Part shown: positions 1 through 6,952 of the stretch, in pieces
Position numbering within the stretch: position 1 is the first letter of the stretch
Layout of the letters: every line of letters starts with the position of its first letter
Source of the DNA: an uncultured Micavibrio sp.
Lineage (GTDB): Bacteria; Pseudomonadota; Alphaproteobacteria; Micavibrionales; UBA1664
Length of the DNA: 8,034 bases
Assembly: GCA_913057885.1 (NCBI GenBank)
Contig: CAJXOI010000026.1
Location: 1 to 8,034, forward strand
Direction of reading: 5' to 3'
Position numbers and translations under genes: made by a program
The notes under the pieces: model-generated
Told to the model about the DNA's origin: nothing
Databases searched by the model: none
What the model saw: only the letters and a program-made list of their open reading frames with translations

Positions 1-1037
1 TCTATTTTGGGCCTGAGGCCGAATTCTTCATCTTTGACGATGTTCGGTTTAAAACAGGCATGTTTGAAAGCTCTTATCGTCTGGATTCACGAGAAAGCCC
101 TAATAATTCTGACCGTGATTATGGCTCTGATGGCAATACAGGGCACCGCCCAGGCGTAAAGGGTGGATATTTCCCCGTTGCCCCTGTCGATAGTGGTCAG
201 GACATCAGATCAGAAATGTTGGCCGTTCTATCAAGCGTTGGCGTTTCAGTGCAAAAGCACCACCACGAGGTCGCGCCATCACAAGGTGAATTGGGTATTG
301 ATTTTGATACGCTGACGAAATGCGCAGATAATATGCAACTTTATAAATACGTCATTCATAATGTTGCCCATGCCTTTGGACAAACGGCGACATTCATGCC
401 GAAACCTGTGTTTGAAGATAATGGATCGGGGATGCATTGCCACCAATCACTGTTTAAAAATAAAGAACCCCTTTTTGCAGGGAATAAATATGCGAATTTA
501 TCCCAAGAATGTTTGTGGTATATCGGCGGCATTATTAAACATGCCAAGGCATTGAATGCCTTTACAAACCCGTCAACGAATTCATATAAACGTCTTGTCC
601 CTGGCTACGAAGCACCTGTTCTATTGGCCTACTCATCCCGTAATCGGTCTGCGTCATGTCGTATCCCCATGGCAACGTCGCCAAAGGCACGTCGTGTCGA
701 AGTTCGTTTCCCCGACCCGATGGCAAATCCCTATTTGGCCTTTGCCGCCATGTTGATGGCCGGGCTGGATGGGATTAAAAATAAAATTGATCCAGGCGAA
801 GCGATGGATAAAAACCTTTACGACTTGCCGAAAAAAGAATTAGCCAAAATTCCAACGGTTTGCGGGTCTTTACGTGAAGCACTAGAAAGTCTGAAAGCCG
901 ATCATAACTTCCTATTGGATGGCGGTGTCTTTACCAAAGACATGATCGATGGGTTTATTGACCTGAAGATGGAAGAGGTTGAGCGTTTGGAAACAGCCCC
1001 CCACCCTATTGAGTTCGAGATGTATTATTCCGCTTAG
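1..1037 (+). CDS. glnA: Glutamine synthetase type I, C-terminal three quarters (5' end outside window)
   Basis: This gene encodes the ATP-dependent enzyme that condenses glutamate and ammonia into glutamine in the cytoplasm. The reading frame is already open at base 3, where it reads [12 protein letters not shown], the strand carrying the first two metal-binding glutamates (E129 and E131 in E. coli numbering). It then shows HHHEVA and GELG (further metal glutamates), NGSGMHCH (metal and ATP-site histidine), NRSASCRIP and [10 protein letters not shown] (substrate and phosphate arginines). [10 protein letters not shown] follows, containing the tyrosine that is adenylylated in the GSI-beta subclass (Tyr397 in E. 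coli). The 344 visible residues plus about 125 missing ones match the family's usual ~469. The APSQGELG variant after HHHEVA resembles alphaproteobacterial enzymes, from memory. The Tyr397 context suggests control by GlnE adenylylation, which is inference. The promoter and any glnB partner lie outside the window. Confidence 0.97.
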   Translation, partial: YFGPEAEFFIFDDVRFKTGMFESSYRLDSRESPNNSDRDYGSDGNTGHRPGVKGGYFPVAPVDSGQDIRSEMLAVLSSVGVSVQKHHHEVAPSQGELGIDFDTLTKCADNMQLYKYVIHNVAHAFGQTATFMPKPVFEDNGSGMHCHQSLFKNKEPLFAGNKYANLSQECLWYIGGIIKHAKALNAFTNPSTNSYKRLVPGYEAPVLLAYSSRNRSASCRIPMATSPKARRVEVRFPDPMANPYLAFAAMLMAGLDGIKNKIDPGEAMDKNLYDLPKKELAKIPTVCGSLREALESLKADHNFLLDGGVFTKDMIDGFIDLKMEEVERLETAPHPIEFEMYYSA

Positions 1038-1059
1038 GTTCAGGCTCCTAGCCCCCTAA
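1034..1059. terminator. Possible hairpin across the convergent stop codons of glnA and the exported-protein gene
   Basis: Outer arms TTAGG (1034-1038) and CCTAA (1055-1059) are perfect inverted repeats. They enclose GGCT and AGCC (1043-1046 and 1050-1053). The two layers are offset, leaving an asymmetric internal loop, and there is no following T-tract on either strand. The arms overlap both stop codons of the convergent pair. It could act as a weak bidirectional terminator, but the missing U-run makes that uncertain. Confidence 0.25.
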
Positions 1060-2228
1060 CGGATGGATTCCAACATATGGCGATAGGCATCCGTCGCGTA
1101 AGACCATTGTTCAAAATTGGTCCGACGTGACGGCACGATTAATGTCGCGATATAGTTTTTTCCAATCTCTTTCGGCGTACGTATCACACTAAGCCAAAAC
1201 TCATGACTAATCGGGACTTCTTCCTCAATCACAAAGACGGAGTGTTGTTGCCGCTTTAATGGATAGACCTCTGTAGTATTAATAATTGTATCAAAGTTAA
1301 AATCGAATTCGTGACGTTCTAATACGTCTTCGACCTCGAATCCAAGCTCATTAATCATGTCTTGTACTGTTGAGATTTCTTCTCTTAAATCAACAGTATA
1401 AAAGGTACGATCCAACCTATCACGCAACGACTTGCTGGCCACCAATGTTAAATTCATCGTTGTAAAAATATATTGGTCACTATCGATCCCCTCCAAAAAG
1501 AATTCATGACGGTTAACTGCGTCACCTCTCTCGTGATCAAGTCGCCATGTCCTTGGATATTCGTATGAGATACCCTCAGACCTAAACAGATTAACGCGCT
1601 CTGTTGCGGATCTGTCAAATTCATTTTCAAAAGAAAAACTATCGATGACGAAATCCTGCATCGCACGTCCGTCTTGGTACATACGATCAGGCAGAACATA
1701 TTCTGCGGCGACCAATCTGTTTTGATGATGGAATATCTTGGCCTTAACCACCTCTGTGTACCCATCTTCATCTAAACGGACATATAAAACCTCTATATCG
1801 TCTCCCGATAATTTTTTTAAATCATTGATTTTATAACCGCGCGTTAATTCTTGAATCTTGATCCAATTTTTAGGGGAAACAACACGAATAGGGTCAATAG
1901 ACGTTACCTTGAAGTAAGGCCGCAAGCCAAGCTCAATCGCAGGGCCATAAGCCTCAAAAAGTTCACCGTAAAATCTCTCATTCATCTCTAAAGCTCTAAG
2001 GCGATCTTTTGGAACAATCGTAAAATTGCGCGGGATTTTTGCGGTAAAGTTCAATGATTCATTATGGTCGAACGTCGCATTCACAACCTTGGAGTTGTCC
2101 TCAAATGCGGATTCTTGGGATACAATTTGTGCTCCATTTTGCATTGGCGAGCTTGATACCTGCGCATATGTCCCTTGCGCACGCACGCACATTAATATTA
2201 ATAAAGTCAGGGCAAATAATCTTAACAT
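1056..2228 (-). CDS. Exported protein of unknown function (390 aa)
   Basis: I do not recognise this protein. Residues 1-22 form a clear Sec signal peptide: basic start MLRLF, hydrophobic core, and a likely cleavage after TYA at residue 22. The mature part has no further membrane segment and no cysteine, so a soluble periplasmic or secreted location is inferred. It is rich in charged and aromatic residues. Two regions look alike in plan. Residues ~58-200 run from NFTAKIPRNFTIVP to DFVIDSFSF. Residues ~218-390 run from ISYEYPRTWRLD to AYRHMLESIR. Each opens with a strand containing a proline near an aromatic or basic residue and closes with a helix ending near 'SI/SF'. That plan recalls PsbP/DUF1795-like folds, but this is a guess. 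The start ATG overlaps the thioesterase stop by 7 bp, and only a weak purine-rich stretch (AAGAGA, about 11 nt upstream) is seen, so translational coupling is likely. Its stop is 18 bp from the end of glnA. Confidence 0.85.
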   Translation of the reverse strand: MLRLFALTLLILMCVRAQGTYAQVSSSPMQNGAQIVSQESAFEDNSKVVNATFDHNESLNFTAKIPRNFTIVPKDRLRALEMNERFYGELFEAYGPAIELGLRPYFKVTSIDPIRVVSPKNWIKIQELTRGYKINDLKKLSGDDIEVLYVRLDEDGYTEVVKAKIFHHQNRLVAAEYVLPDRMYQDGRAMQDFVIDSFSFENEFDRSATERVNLFRSEGISYEYPRTWRLDHERGDAVNRHEFFLEGIDSDQYIFTTMNLTLVASKSLRDRLDRTFYTVDLREEISTVQDMINELGFEVEDVLERHEFDFNFDTIINTTEVYPLKRQQHSVFVIEEEVPISHEFWLSVIRTPKEIGKNYIATLIVPSRRTNFEQWSYATDAYRHMLESIR

Positions 2229-2623
2229 TTTCTATTAATTTCTCTTGGTTGTCTGTCTCGTCCGATGGAAACAAAGGTAAACACCCCTTCGGTTACCATA
2301 CGATACTCGTGATCCATACGTCCCCGTGCCCATGCCTCGACGTGAATGGCAATGGATGTTTTTCCGACCTTACGAATATCGGTAAAAAAACTAACTTCAT
2401 CACCGACAAAGACGGGTTTGTGGAAATTCATACTATCTACTCCCACCGTTACAATACGGTTTCCGACATATTGATATGCCTCGCTTGCGCCCGCCAAATC
2501 CATTTGTGATAACAACCATCCCCCAAATATATCCCCTTCTGCATTTGTATCCGCAGGCATCGGAATGACGCGCAATGTCGGGGTTTGATTAGGTAATTTT
2601 CTGGGGCTTTCCTGACTTTTCAT
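2222..2623 (-). CDS. yciA: YciA-type hotdog-fold acyl-CoA thioesterase
   Basis: The product hydrolyses acyl-CoA to free acid and CoA in the cytoplasm. The family usually forms a hexamer with broad chain-length range. From the chosen start it is 133 residues, matching E. coli YciA (132). Visible motifs are MPADTN (22-27), then GDIFGGWLLSQMD (30-42), whose final Asp42 aligns with the catalytic Asp44 of H. influenzae YciA. VDSMNFHKPVFVGDEV (62-77) is the central hotdog segment, and VTEGVFTFV (110-118) is the last strand. The ATG at 2623 was chosen because homology begins shortly after it and because extending upstream adds 26 hydrophobic, non-homologous residues that overlap parE. The ribosome binding site is poor (GTAAAG directly before ATG). 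The gene is first of a two-gene unit with the exported protein, stop and start overlapping by 7 bp, and it diverges from parE. The exact physiological substrate cannot be read from sequence. Confidence 0.93.
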   Translation of the reverse strand: MKSQESPRKLPNQTPTLRVIPMPADTNAEGDIFGGWLLSQMDLAGASEAYQYVGNRIVTVGVDSMNFHKPVFVGDEVSFFTDIRKVGKTSIAIHVEAWARGRMDHEYRMVTEGVFTFVSIGRDRQPREINRKC

Positions 2624-2641
2624 CTTTACTATTCTATTGTA
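2612..2641. promoter_or_regulatory. Possible overlapping divergent promoters between yciA and parE
   Basis: The spacer between the two start codons is only 39 bp, so any parE promoter must overlap yciA. On the + strand CTGACT (2612-2617) and TATTGT (2635-2640) are separated by 17 bp and each match the sigma70 consensus at 4 of 6 positions. This would place transcription start near 2647. On the minus strand TACAAT (2641-2636) matches a -10 box at 5 of 6 but has only a poor -35 17 bp away. It would give a very short leader before the yciA ATG. The two -10 candidates overlap almost completely, so RNA polymerase could not occupy both at once. This is read by eye and could be chance in an AT-rich stretch. 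Confidence 0.3.
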
Positions 2642-2662
2642 TTTCACCACTATGGCAAGGAC

Positions 2663-4612
2663 ATGACGCAGGAAAACAAGCAAAATTATGATGCCTCGCA
2701 AATTGAGGTTTTAGAAGGGCTGGAACCCGTTCGCAAGCGCCCGGGGATGTATATTGGCGGAACAGATGAACGCGCCCTACACCACCTTGTGTCTGAAATA
2801 TTGGATAATTCGATGGACGAGGCTGTGGCCGGACATGCTAATCGTATTGAGGTCACAATACATAATGATAACAGCATCACCATATCAGATAACGGACGCG
2901 GGATTCCCGTTGATGAACACCCAAAATATCCCGGAAAATCAGCGTTAGAAGTCATTTTAACGACATTACATTCTGGCGGCAAATTTTCCGGTAAGGCGTA
3001 TGAAACCTCTGGTGGATTGCACGGGGTCGGGATTTCCGTTGTGAATGCTCTGTCTGAAGAAATGTGGATTGAGGTGGCTCGTGACAAACAGCTTTATAAG
3101 CAAACTTTTTCTCGTGGCCTTTCGACTTCAAAGCTTGAAAATCTAGGTACAGTGAATAATCGTCGCGGGACAACAGTATGGTTTAAGCCCGACCCTGAAA
3201 TTTTTGGGAATAAAAAGCTTAAGCCTGAATTGCTGTATGAAAAAACCCGCTCAAAGGCGTATTTATTCCGCGGTGTTGAAATCCGATGGAAAAGTGAAGT
3301 TGAAGGAACCAGCATTCCGGCCGACGATACATTTCATTTTCCCAATGGTTTAGCGGATTTTCTTTATAAAGAACTTGAAGGAAAAGAGCTTTTAAACCCG
3401 AACATCTTTAGCGGCCTTGTCGATATGCCCGATCATAAGGCAAAGGTTGAATTTGCCATTGCATGGCCGGATATGAAATCGGACGGATTTACGCGGTCAT
3501 ATTGTAATACCGTTATCACGCCACAGGGCGGAACCCATGAAAGCGGCCTAAGAACAGCCCTCACCCGCTCTCTCAAGGCCTATGGTGAAATGACGGGTAA
3601 CAAACAGGCGGCAACGATCACCGCCGAAGATATTGTCAATGGTGCGTGCATCTTACTTTCTGTCTTTATCCCTGACCCACAATTTCAGGGGCAGACAAAG
3701 GATAAATTGGCGACACTTGCAGCGGCCAAAATTACCGATTTAGCGGTCAAAGATTATTTTGATCATTATTTAACTGGAGATACAAAAACCGCCAATGACC
3801 TTTTAATGGCTGCGATCCAAAATGCGGAGGAGAGAAACCGCCGCCGATCAGCCAAGGAAATGAGCCGTAAAACCGCCACCCGTAAAACCCGCCTGCCCGG
3901 TAAATTAGCGGATTGCTCGCGGCGTTCATCCGAAGATACAGAAATTTTTATTGTCGAGGGGGATAGCGCGGGCGGATCGGCCAAACAAGGCCGCAACCGT
4001 GAAACACAGGCAATTTTGCCATTACGCGGAAAAATTCTTAATGTTGTGAGCGCAACCAAAGACAAAATCGCCGCCAACACAGAAATTCAGGATATTACCC
4101 AAGCTTTGGGATGTGGTTTAGGAAAACAATTTGATTTGGAAGCCTTGCGCTATGAACGTATTATCATTATGACCGATGCGGATGTAGACGGGGCGCATAT
4201 TGCCTCGCTCCTTATCTCTTTTTTCTATTCCATGATGCCTGGGTTGATCGAAAGTGGTTCTTTATACCTTGCGCAACCGCCGCTTTATCGTCTGGCCGCG
4301 GGGGGGGTAACCGAATACGCCATGGATGATTTGCACAAGGATCAATTGATGCAAACAACTTTTAAAGGCAAATCTAAGGTCGATGTTAGCCGCTTTAAAG
4401 GGCTTGGCGAAATGCCCGCCGCGCAATTAAAGGAAACAACAATGAACCCCGCCACGCGGACATTACTACAAGTCACCCTCCCCGAAATAACGGATGGTGA
4501 AGACCCCGTCAAAATTCTGGTTGATGATTTAATGGGTAAAAATGCCGAGGCACGATTTAATTTTATTCAGGCCAACGCCCAATACGCCGATGATGATGTT
4601 TTGGATATCTAA
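2663..4612 (+). CDS. parE: DNA topoisomerase IV subunit B (ParE), complete
   Basis: ParE supplies the ATPase and part of the cleavage core of topoisomerase IV (ParC2ParE2), which decatenates daughter chromosomes. The 649 residues run through the usual order. The GHKL ATPase has RKRPGMYIGG (24-33), EILDNSMDEA with catalytic Glu45 and Mg-binding Asn49, DNGRGIP (76-82) and GGLHGVGISVVNAL (117-130). The transducer contains the QTK loop (344-346). The TOPRIM domain has EGDSAGGSAKQG (432-443), PLRGKILNV (453-461) and TDADVDGAH with Asp505 and Asp507. The C-terminal tail has RFKGLGEMPA (577-586) and ARFNFIQANA (630-639). The length and the THESGLR and GGTDERALHHL signatures fit alphaproteobacterial ParE rather than the longer GyrB, from memory. 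The ATG at 2663 is the only reasonable start. Its Shine-Dalgarno AAGGA (2657-2661) sits only one base before it, which is unusually close. parC is not in the window. Confidence 0.96.
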   Translation: MTQENKQNYDASQIEVLEGLEPVRKRPGMYIGGTDERALHHLVSEILDNSMDEAVAGHANRIEVTIHNDNSITISDNGRGIPVDEHPKYPGKSALEVILTTLHSGGKFSGKAYETSGGLHGVGISVVNALSEEMWIEVARDKQLYKQTFSRGLSTSKLENLGTVNNRRGTTVWFKPDPEIFGNKKLKPELLYEKTRSKAYLFRGVEIRWKSEVEGTSIPADDTFHFPNGLADFLYKELEGKELLNPNIFSGLVDMPDHKAKVEFAIAWPDMKSDGFTRSYCNTVITPQGGTHESGLRTALTRSLKAYGEMTGNKQAATITAEDIVNGACILLSVFIPDPQFQGQTKDKLATLAAAKITDLAVKDYFDHYLTGDTKTANDLLMAAIQNAEERNRRRSAKEMSRKTATRKTRLPGKLADCSRRSSEDTEIFIVEGDSAGGSAKQGRNRETQAILPLRGKILNVVSATKDKIAANTEIQDITQALGCGLGKQFDLEALRYERIIIMTDADVDGAHIASLLISFFYSMMPGLIESGSLYLAQPPLYRLAAGGVTEYAMDDLHKDQLMQTTFKGKSKVDVSRFKGLGEMPAAQLKETTMNPATRTLLQVTLPEITDGEDPVKILVDDLMGKNAEARFNFIQANAQYADDDVLDI

Positions 4613-4616
4613 ATAT

Positions 4617-4646
4617 TTGACAATTTCATTCTCTTAATGGTACTTA
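4617..4646 (+). promoter_or_regulatory. Likely sigma70 promoter for the glycine-zipper lipoprotein
   Basis: A perfect -35 box TTGACA lies at 4617-4622, starting five bases after the parE stop. Eighteen bases further, TACTTA (4641-4646) is a weak -10 hexamer preceded by TG at 4638-4639, an extended -10 arrangement. A start site near 4653 would give a leader of about 20 nt carrying the AAGGAG site. The closer consensus match TATCAT (4645-4650) is 22 bp from the -35, which is too far. The promoter suggests that the lipoprotein is transcribed independently of parE, although read-through is possible because no terminator is visible between them. Confidence 0.45.
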
Positions 4647-4661
4647 TCATAAAATTTTTTA

Positions 4662-4667
4662 AAGGAG
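4662..4667 (+). promoter_or_regulatory. Strong ribosome binding site AAGGAG
   Basis: AAGGAG lies seven bases before the ATG at 4675. It is the best Shine-Dalgarno sequence in the window and fixes the start of the lipoprotein gene. It predicts high translation compared with the weak sites of the neighbouring genes. Confidence 0.8.
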
Positions 4668-4674
4668 CTTCATT

Positions 4675-5091
4675 ATGCTTAAATTTGCACGCCCAAAAAT
4701 TGCATTAGCCTTGGCCGCAGCATTAACAACGACAGGATGCCTATCGACAGGGTCGCAATACACACGCGAACAAGGTGTCGTTGGTGGCGCATTAAGCGGT
4801 GCGGCCGTTGCAATTTTGCTTGGTGAAAATCCCGCTGAAGGTGCAGTTGTAGGTGCCGCCGCAGGATATTTAACAGGCAGCGATTGTGTTATTACATCCG
4901 TCGATGGCTACACCAATATAATTGTTAATCAAAATGGTCAGGTTTTAAGACGGTCAACACAAGCAGACGGCGCAGTAAGACGATGCTCAAACGGAAATCA
5001 GGCTCAACAACGTGTGCACAATAATTATTACAGCCAGCCAAGATATGGAGCACGTTATGGAGGGCCAGCATATCGTCCCTTTGGACTGTAA
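4675..5091 (+). CDS. Small glycine-zipper envelope lipoprotein (138 aa)
   Basis: Residues 1-21 form a signal peptide with basic residues (K3, R6, K8) and an Ala/Leu core, ending TTTGC. Cys22 is the probable lipidated residue, although Thr at -3 is less typical than Leu. Residues 34-68 form a glycine zipper: G34, G38 and G42, then G56, G60, G64 and G68 at perfect four-residue spacing, in a mainly Ala/Val helix that could insert in or pack on a membrane. Two cysteines (C71, C104) could form a disulfide in the periplasm. The C-terminus (115-138) is rich in Tyr, Arg, Gly and Pro. The build resembles the 17 kDa surface antigen / YMGG-type zipper lipoproteins of Gram-negative bacteria, and an outer-membrane anchor role is inferred. 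No enzymatic motif is present. The start is supported by AAGGAG. The stop lies one base from the stop of the convergent permease gene. Confidence 0.85.
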   Translation: MLKFARPKIALALAAALTTTGCLSTGSQYTREQGVVGGALSGAAVAILLGENPAEGAVVGAAAGYLTGSDCVITSVDGYTNIIVNQNGQVLRRSTQADGAVRRCSNGNQAQQRVHNNYYSQPRYGARYGGPAYRPFGL

Positions 5092-5092
5092 C

Positions 5093-6952
5093 TTATAATC
5101 CGTAATAAAATTTCGCGATAATGGTGAATGTGATCCACATAATCACCATGAGCGGAATACCCGCCTTCATAAAATCGACAAAGCGATAATGCCCTGGCCC
5201 CATCACCATTAAATTCGTTTGATATCCAATGGGCGAGGCAAATGAGCAGTTTGCCGCCATCACAACGACAACGGCAAAAATCATAGGGTCAACGTTCAAG
5301 CTGGCGGCCAAATTCATAGCAATGGGCGTGTAGAGAATAGCGCATGCGTTATTGGTTAATAAATTGGTTGTGATCGCAACCATAATAAAAAGGACGGAGG
5401 CAATGACCAAAGGGTCATCTGCATAAGGGATAACGGTCAGAACATTCGCCATTGCGGCTGCTCCGCCAGTAACCTGCAAAGTTGTACCAAGCGCAAGCGC
5501 CGCCCCGACAAGCAAATAGATTTTTCGATCCACTGCGCGCAATGCTTGGCGCATATTCAGGCACCCTGTTGCAATCATGGCCATAGCACCGGCAATCGCC
5601 GCAACAGGAATGGGTAAAAAGCCAAGCGCAGCCGAGCCAATAGTCAGCAGGAAAATCAACATCGCAATCGGTGCCTTGGATGTCATTGGCATGTCTTTTA
5701 TCGTGCCTGCCATCACAATGAAATCTTGATTGGCACGCATGGAATCCAATGATGCCTGAGACCCTGCGATCAACAACACGTCACCAGATTCGAGACGCAC
5801 GCGCCCTAAACGACGACGCACAACGCGGGCGCGACGTTGTATGCCCAAAACAACCGCACCAAATTGTTTATCAAATCCCGCTTGTTCCAATGACATGTCA
5901 ATCAGCCGAGATGTAGGTGTAATCATCACCTCTGCCAAAACGCGGCTGTTTAATTCATAACCATCATCATTTTCTTTTTTATCATCATCTCTTTCGATAA
6001 TGTCTTCTTCTTCATCAGATAGCAAAAACCCAGGATTATCACTTAGGACATCTGTTAATGCGGACCGTGTCGCAGCAACAATTATGATATCGTCTTTTTG
6101 TATTTGATGTCCTTCAAAAGGCGGTAAAATAACGTGCCCACCGCGTTGGATCATCCGCACATTGAGATCAGGCAATTTTGGAAATTGCCCTTGTGTACAT
6201 TCCAAACCAATAAGTGGGCTCCCCTCTTCAATATCAAGCTCGGCAATAAATTGTTTATCATTTCCAGTCAATTGGTTGGCCAACGAAGATCGATCAGGCA
6301 ATAAAAATGGAAGAATGAATGCAACATATATAAAACCAACGGCCGCCATCATCACACCGACTTCGGTAAAATCAAAAAACCCCAGTGGTTGATACCCTAA
6401 ATCCATCATCGCACTGGACACCAAAAGGTTGGTGGATGATCCAATCAGTGTTGTCATCCCCCCCAATATTGCCCCAAAACTCAACGGGATCATCACGCGA
6501 CTTTGTGACAGTTTCGCATGGTTACACAAAGATTGAAGAAGTGGAATCGCCAAAATAACAAGTGGCGTGTTGTTCATAAAGGCCGATGCGGCCAAAACAA
6601 AAAATATCAAAAGCACAACTGCGATAACAGCCCACGACTTCTTTTTGACCATAAAAAGACGCGTTATTGGACGCAAAGCCTCTGTTTGTAACATCCCCTG
6701 CCCCATAATCAGCAAGGCCAAAACCGCCATTAGGGATGGGTTTGAAAAGCCTGAGAGTAAATCAACGGGATTGAGGACATTATTCCCGTCCACATCATTC
6801 AGTGGAAATATTTGGCCGTAAATCAAAAGGATGGCCACGATGGACAGCGCAGTCATTTCCAGCGAAATTTTCTCTTTTGCAAAGGAATAAACTGCCAAAA
6901 GAGTCAGTAAAACACCAAACCACATATGGAATATAATTGGAATTGTGATCAT
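5093..6952 (-). CDS. SLC13/DASS-type permease with two RCK_C (TrkA-C) domains
   Basis: This is an inner-membrane transporter of 619 residues. Two halves of hydrophobic helices (about 7-220 and 426-617) flank a cytoplasmic insert. Each half carries the paired signatures of the superfamily. In the first these are FMNNTPLVILAIPLL (125-139) and GSSTNLLVS (171-179). In the second they are LTNNACAILYTPIAM (532-546) and ASPIGYQTNLMV (572-583). The insert holds two RCK_C-like domains (about 233-305 and 335-407) joined by a highly acidic linker, DEEEDIIERDDDKKENDD (313-330). This layout matches the SAC1-like / Sll0640-type putative Na+/sulfate transporters, so sulfate or another anion is a reasonable substrate guess, but specificity cannot be read here. 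RCK_C domains suggest ligand gating. The start is chosen because ATG overlaps the lptD stop as ATGA and GAGGGG precedes it by 8 nt. It is probably co-transcribed with lptD. Confidence 0.9.
   Translation of the reverse strand: MITIPIIFHMWFGVLLTLLAVYSFAKEKISLEMTALSIVAILLIYGQIFPLNDVDGNNVLNPVDLLSGFSNPSLMAVLALLIMGQGMLQTEALRPITRLFMVKKKSWAVIAVVLLIFFVLAASAFMNNTPLVILAIPLLQSLCNHAKLSQSRVMIPLSFGAILGGMTTLIGSSTNLLVSSAMMDLGYQPLGFFDFTEVGVMMAAVGFIYVAFILPFLLPDRSSLANQLTGNDKQFIAELDIEEGSPLIGLECTQGQFPKLPDLNVRMIQRGGHVILPPFEGHQIQKDDIIIVAATRSALTDVLSDNPGFLLSDEEEDIIERDDDKKENDDGYELNSRVLAEVMITPTSRLIDMSLEQAGFDKQFGAVVLGIQRRARVVRRRLGRVRLESGDVLLIAGSQASLDSMRANQDFIVMAGTIKDMPMTSKAPIAMLIFLLTIGSAALGFLPIPVAAIAGAMAMIATGCLNMRQALRAVDRKIYLLVGAALALGTTLQVTGGAAAMANVLTVIPYADDPLVIASVLFIMVAITTNLLTNNACAILYTPIAMNLAASLNVDPMIFAVVVVMAANCSFASPIGYQTNLMVMGPGHYRFVDFMKAGIPLMVIMWITFTIIAKFYYGL

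Noticed and set aside
2026..2509. Plus-strand open frames opposite the exported protein and thioesterase genes.
   Set aside because: They lie antisense to well-supported genes, lack ribosome binding sites and contain no recognisable domain.
2624..2701. N-terminal extension of the thioesterase by 26 residues to an upstream start.
   Set aside because: The added residues are hydrophobic, unlike YciA, and would overlap the parE coding start by 39 bp. The ATG at 2623 gives the normal family length.
4300..4307. Run of eight G in parE as a possible frameshift or phase-variation site.
   Set aside because: The frame is intact through it and ParE is essential in most bacteria, so switching is unlikely. 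It is only a place where sequencing errors might occur.
4645..4650. TATCAT as the -10 box for the lipoprotein promoter.
   Set aside because: Its spacing from TTGACA is 22 bp, outside the usable range. The extended TGG-TACTTA at 18 bp fits better.
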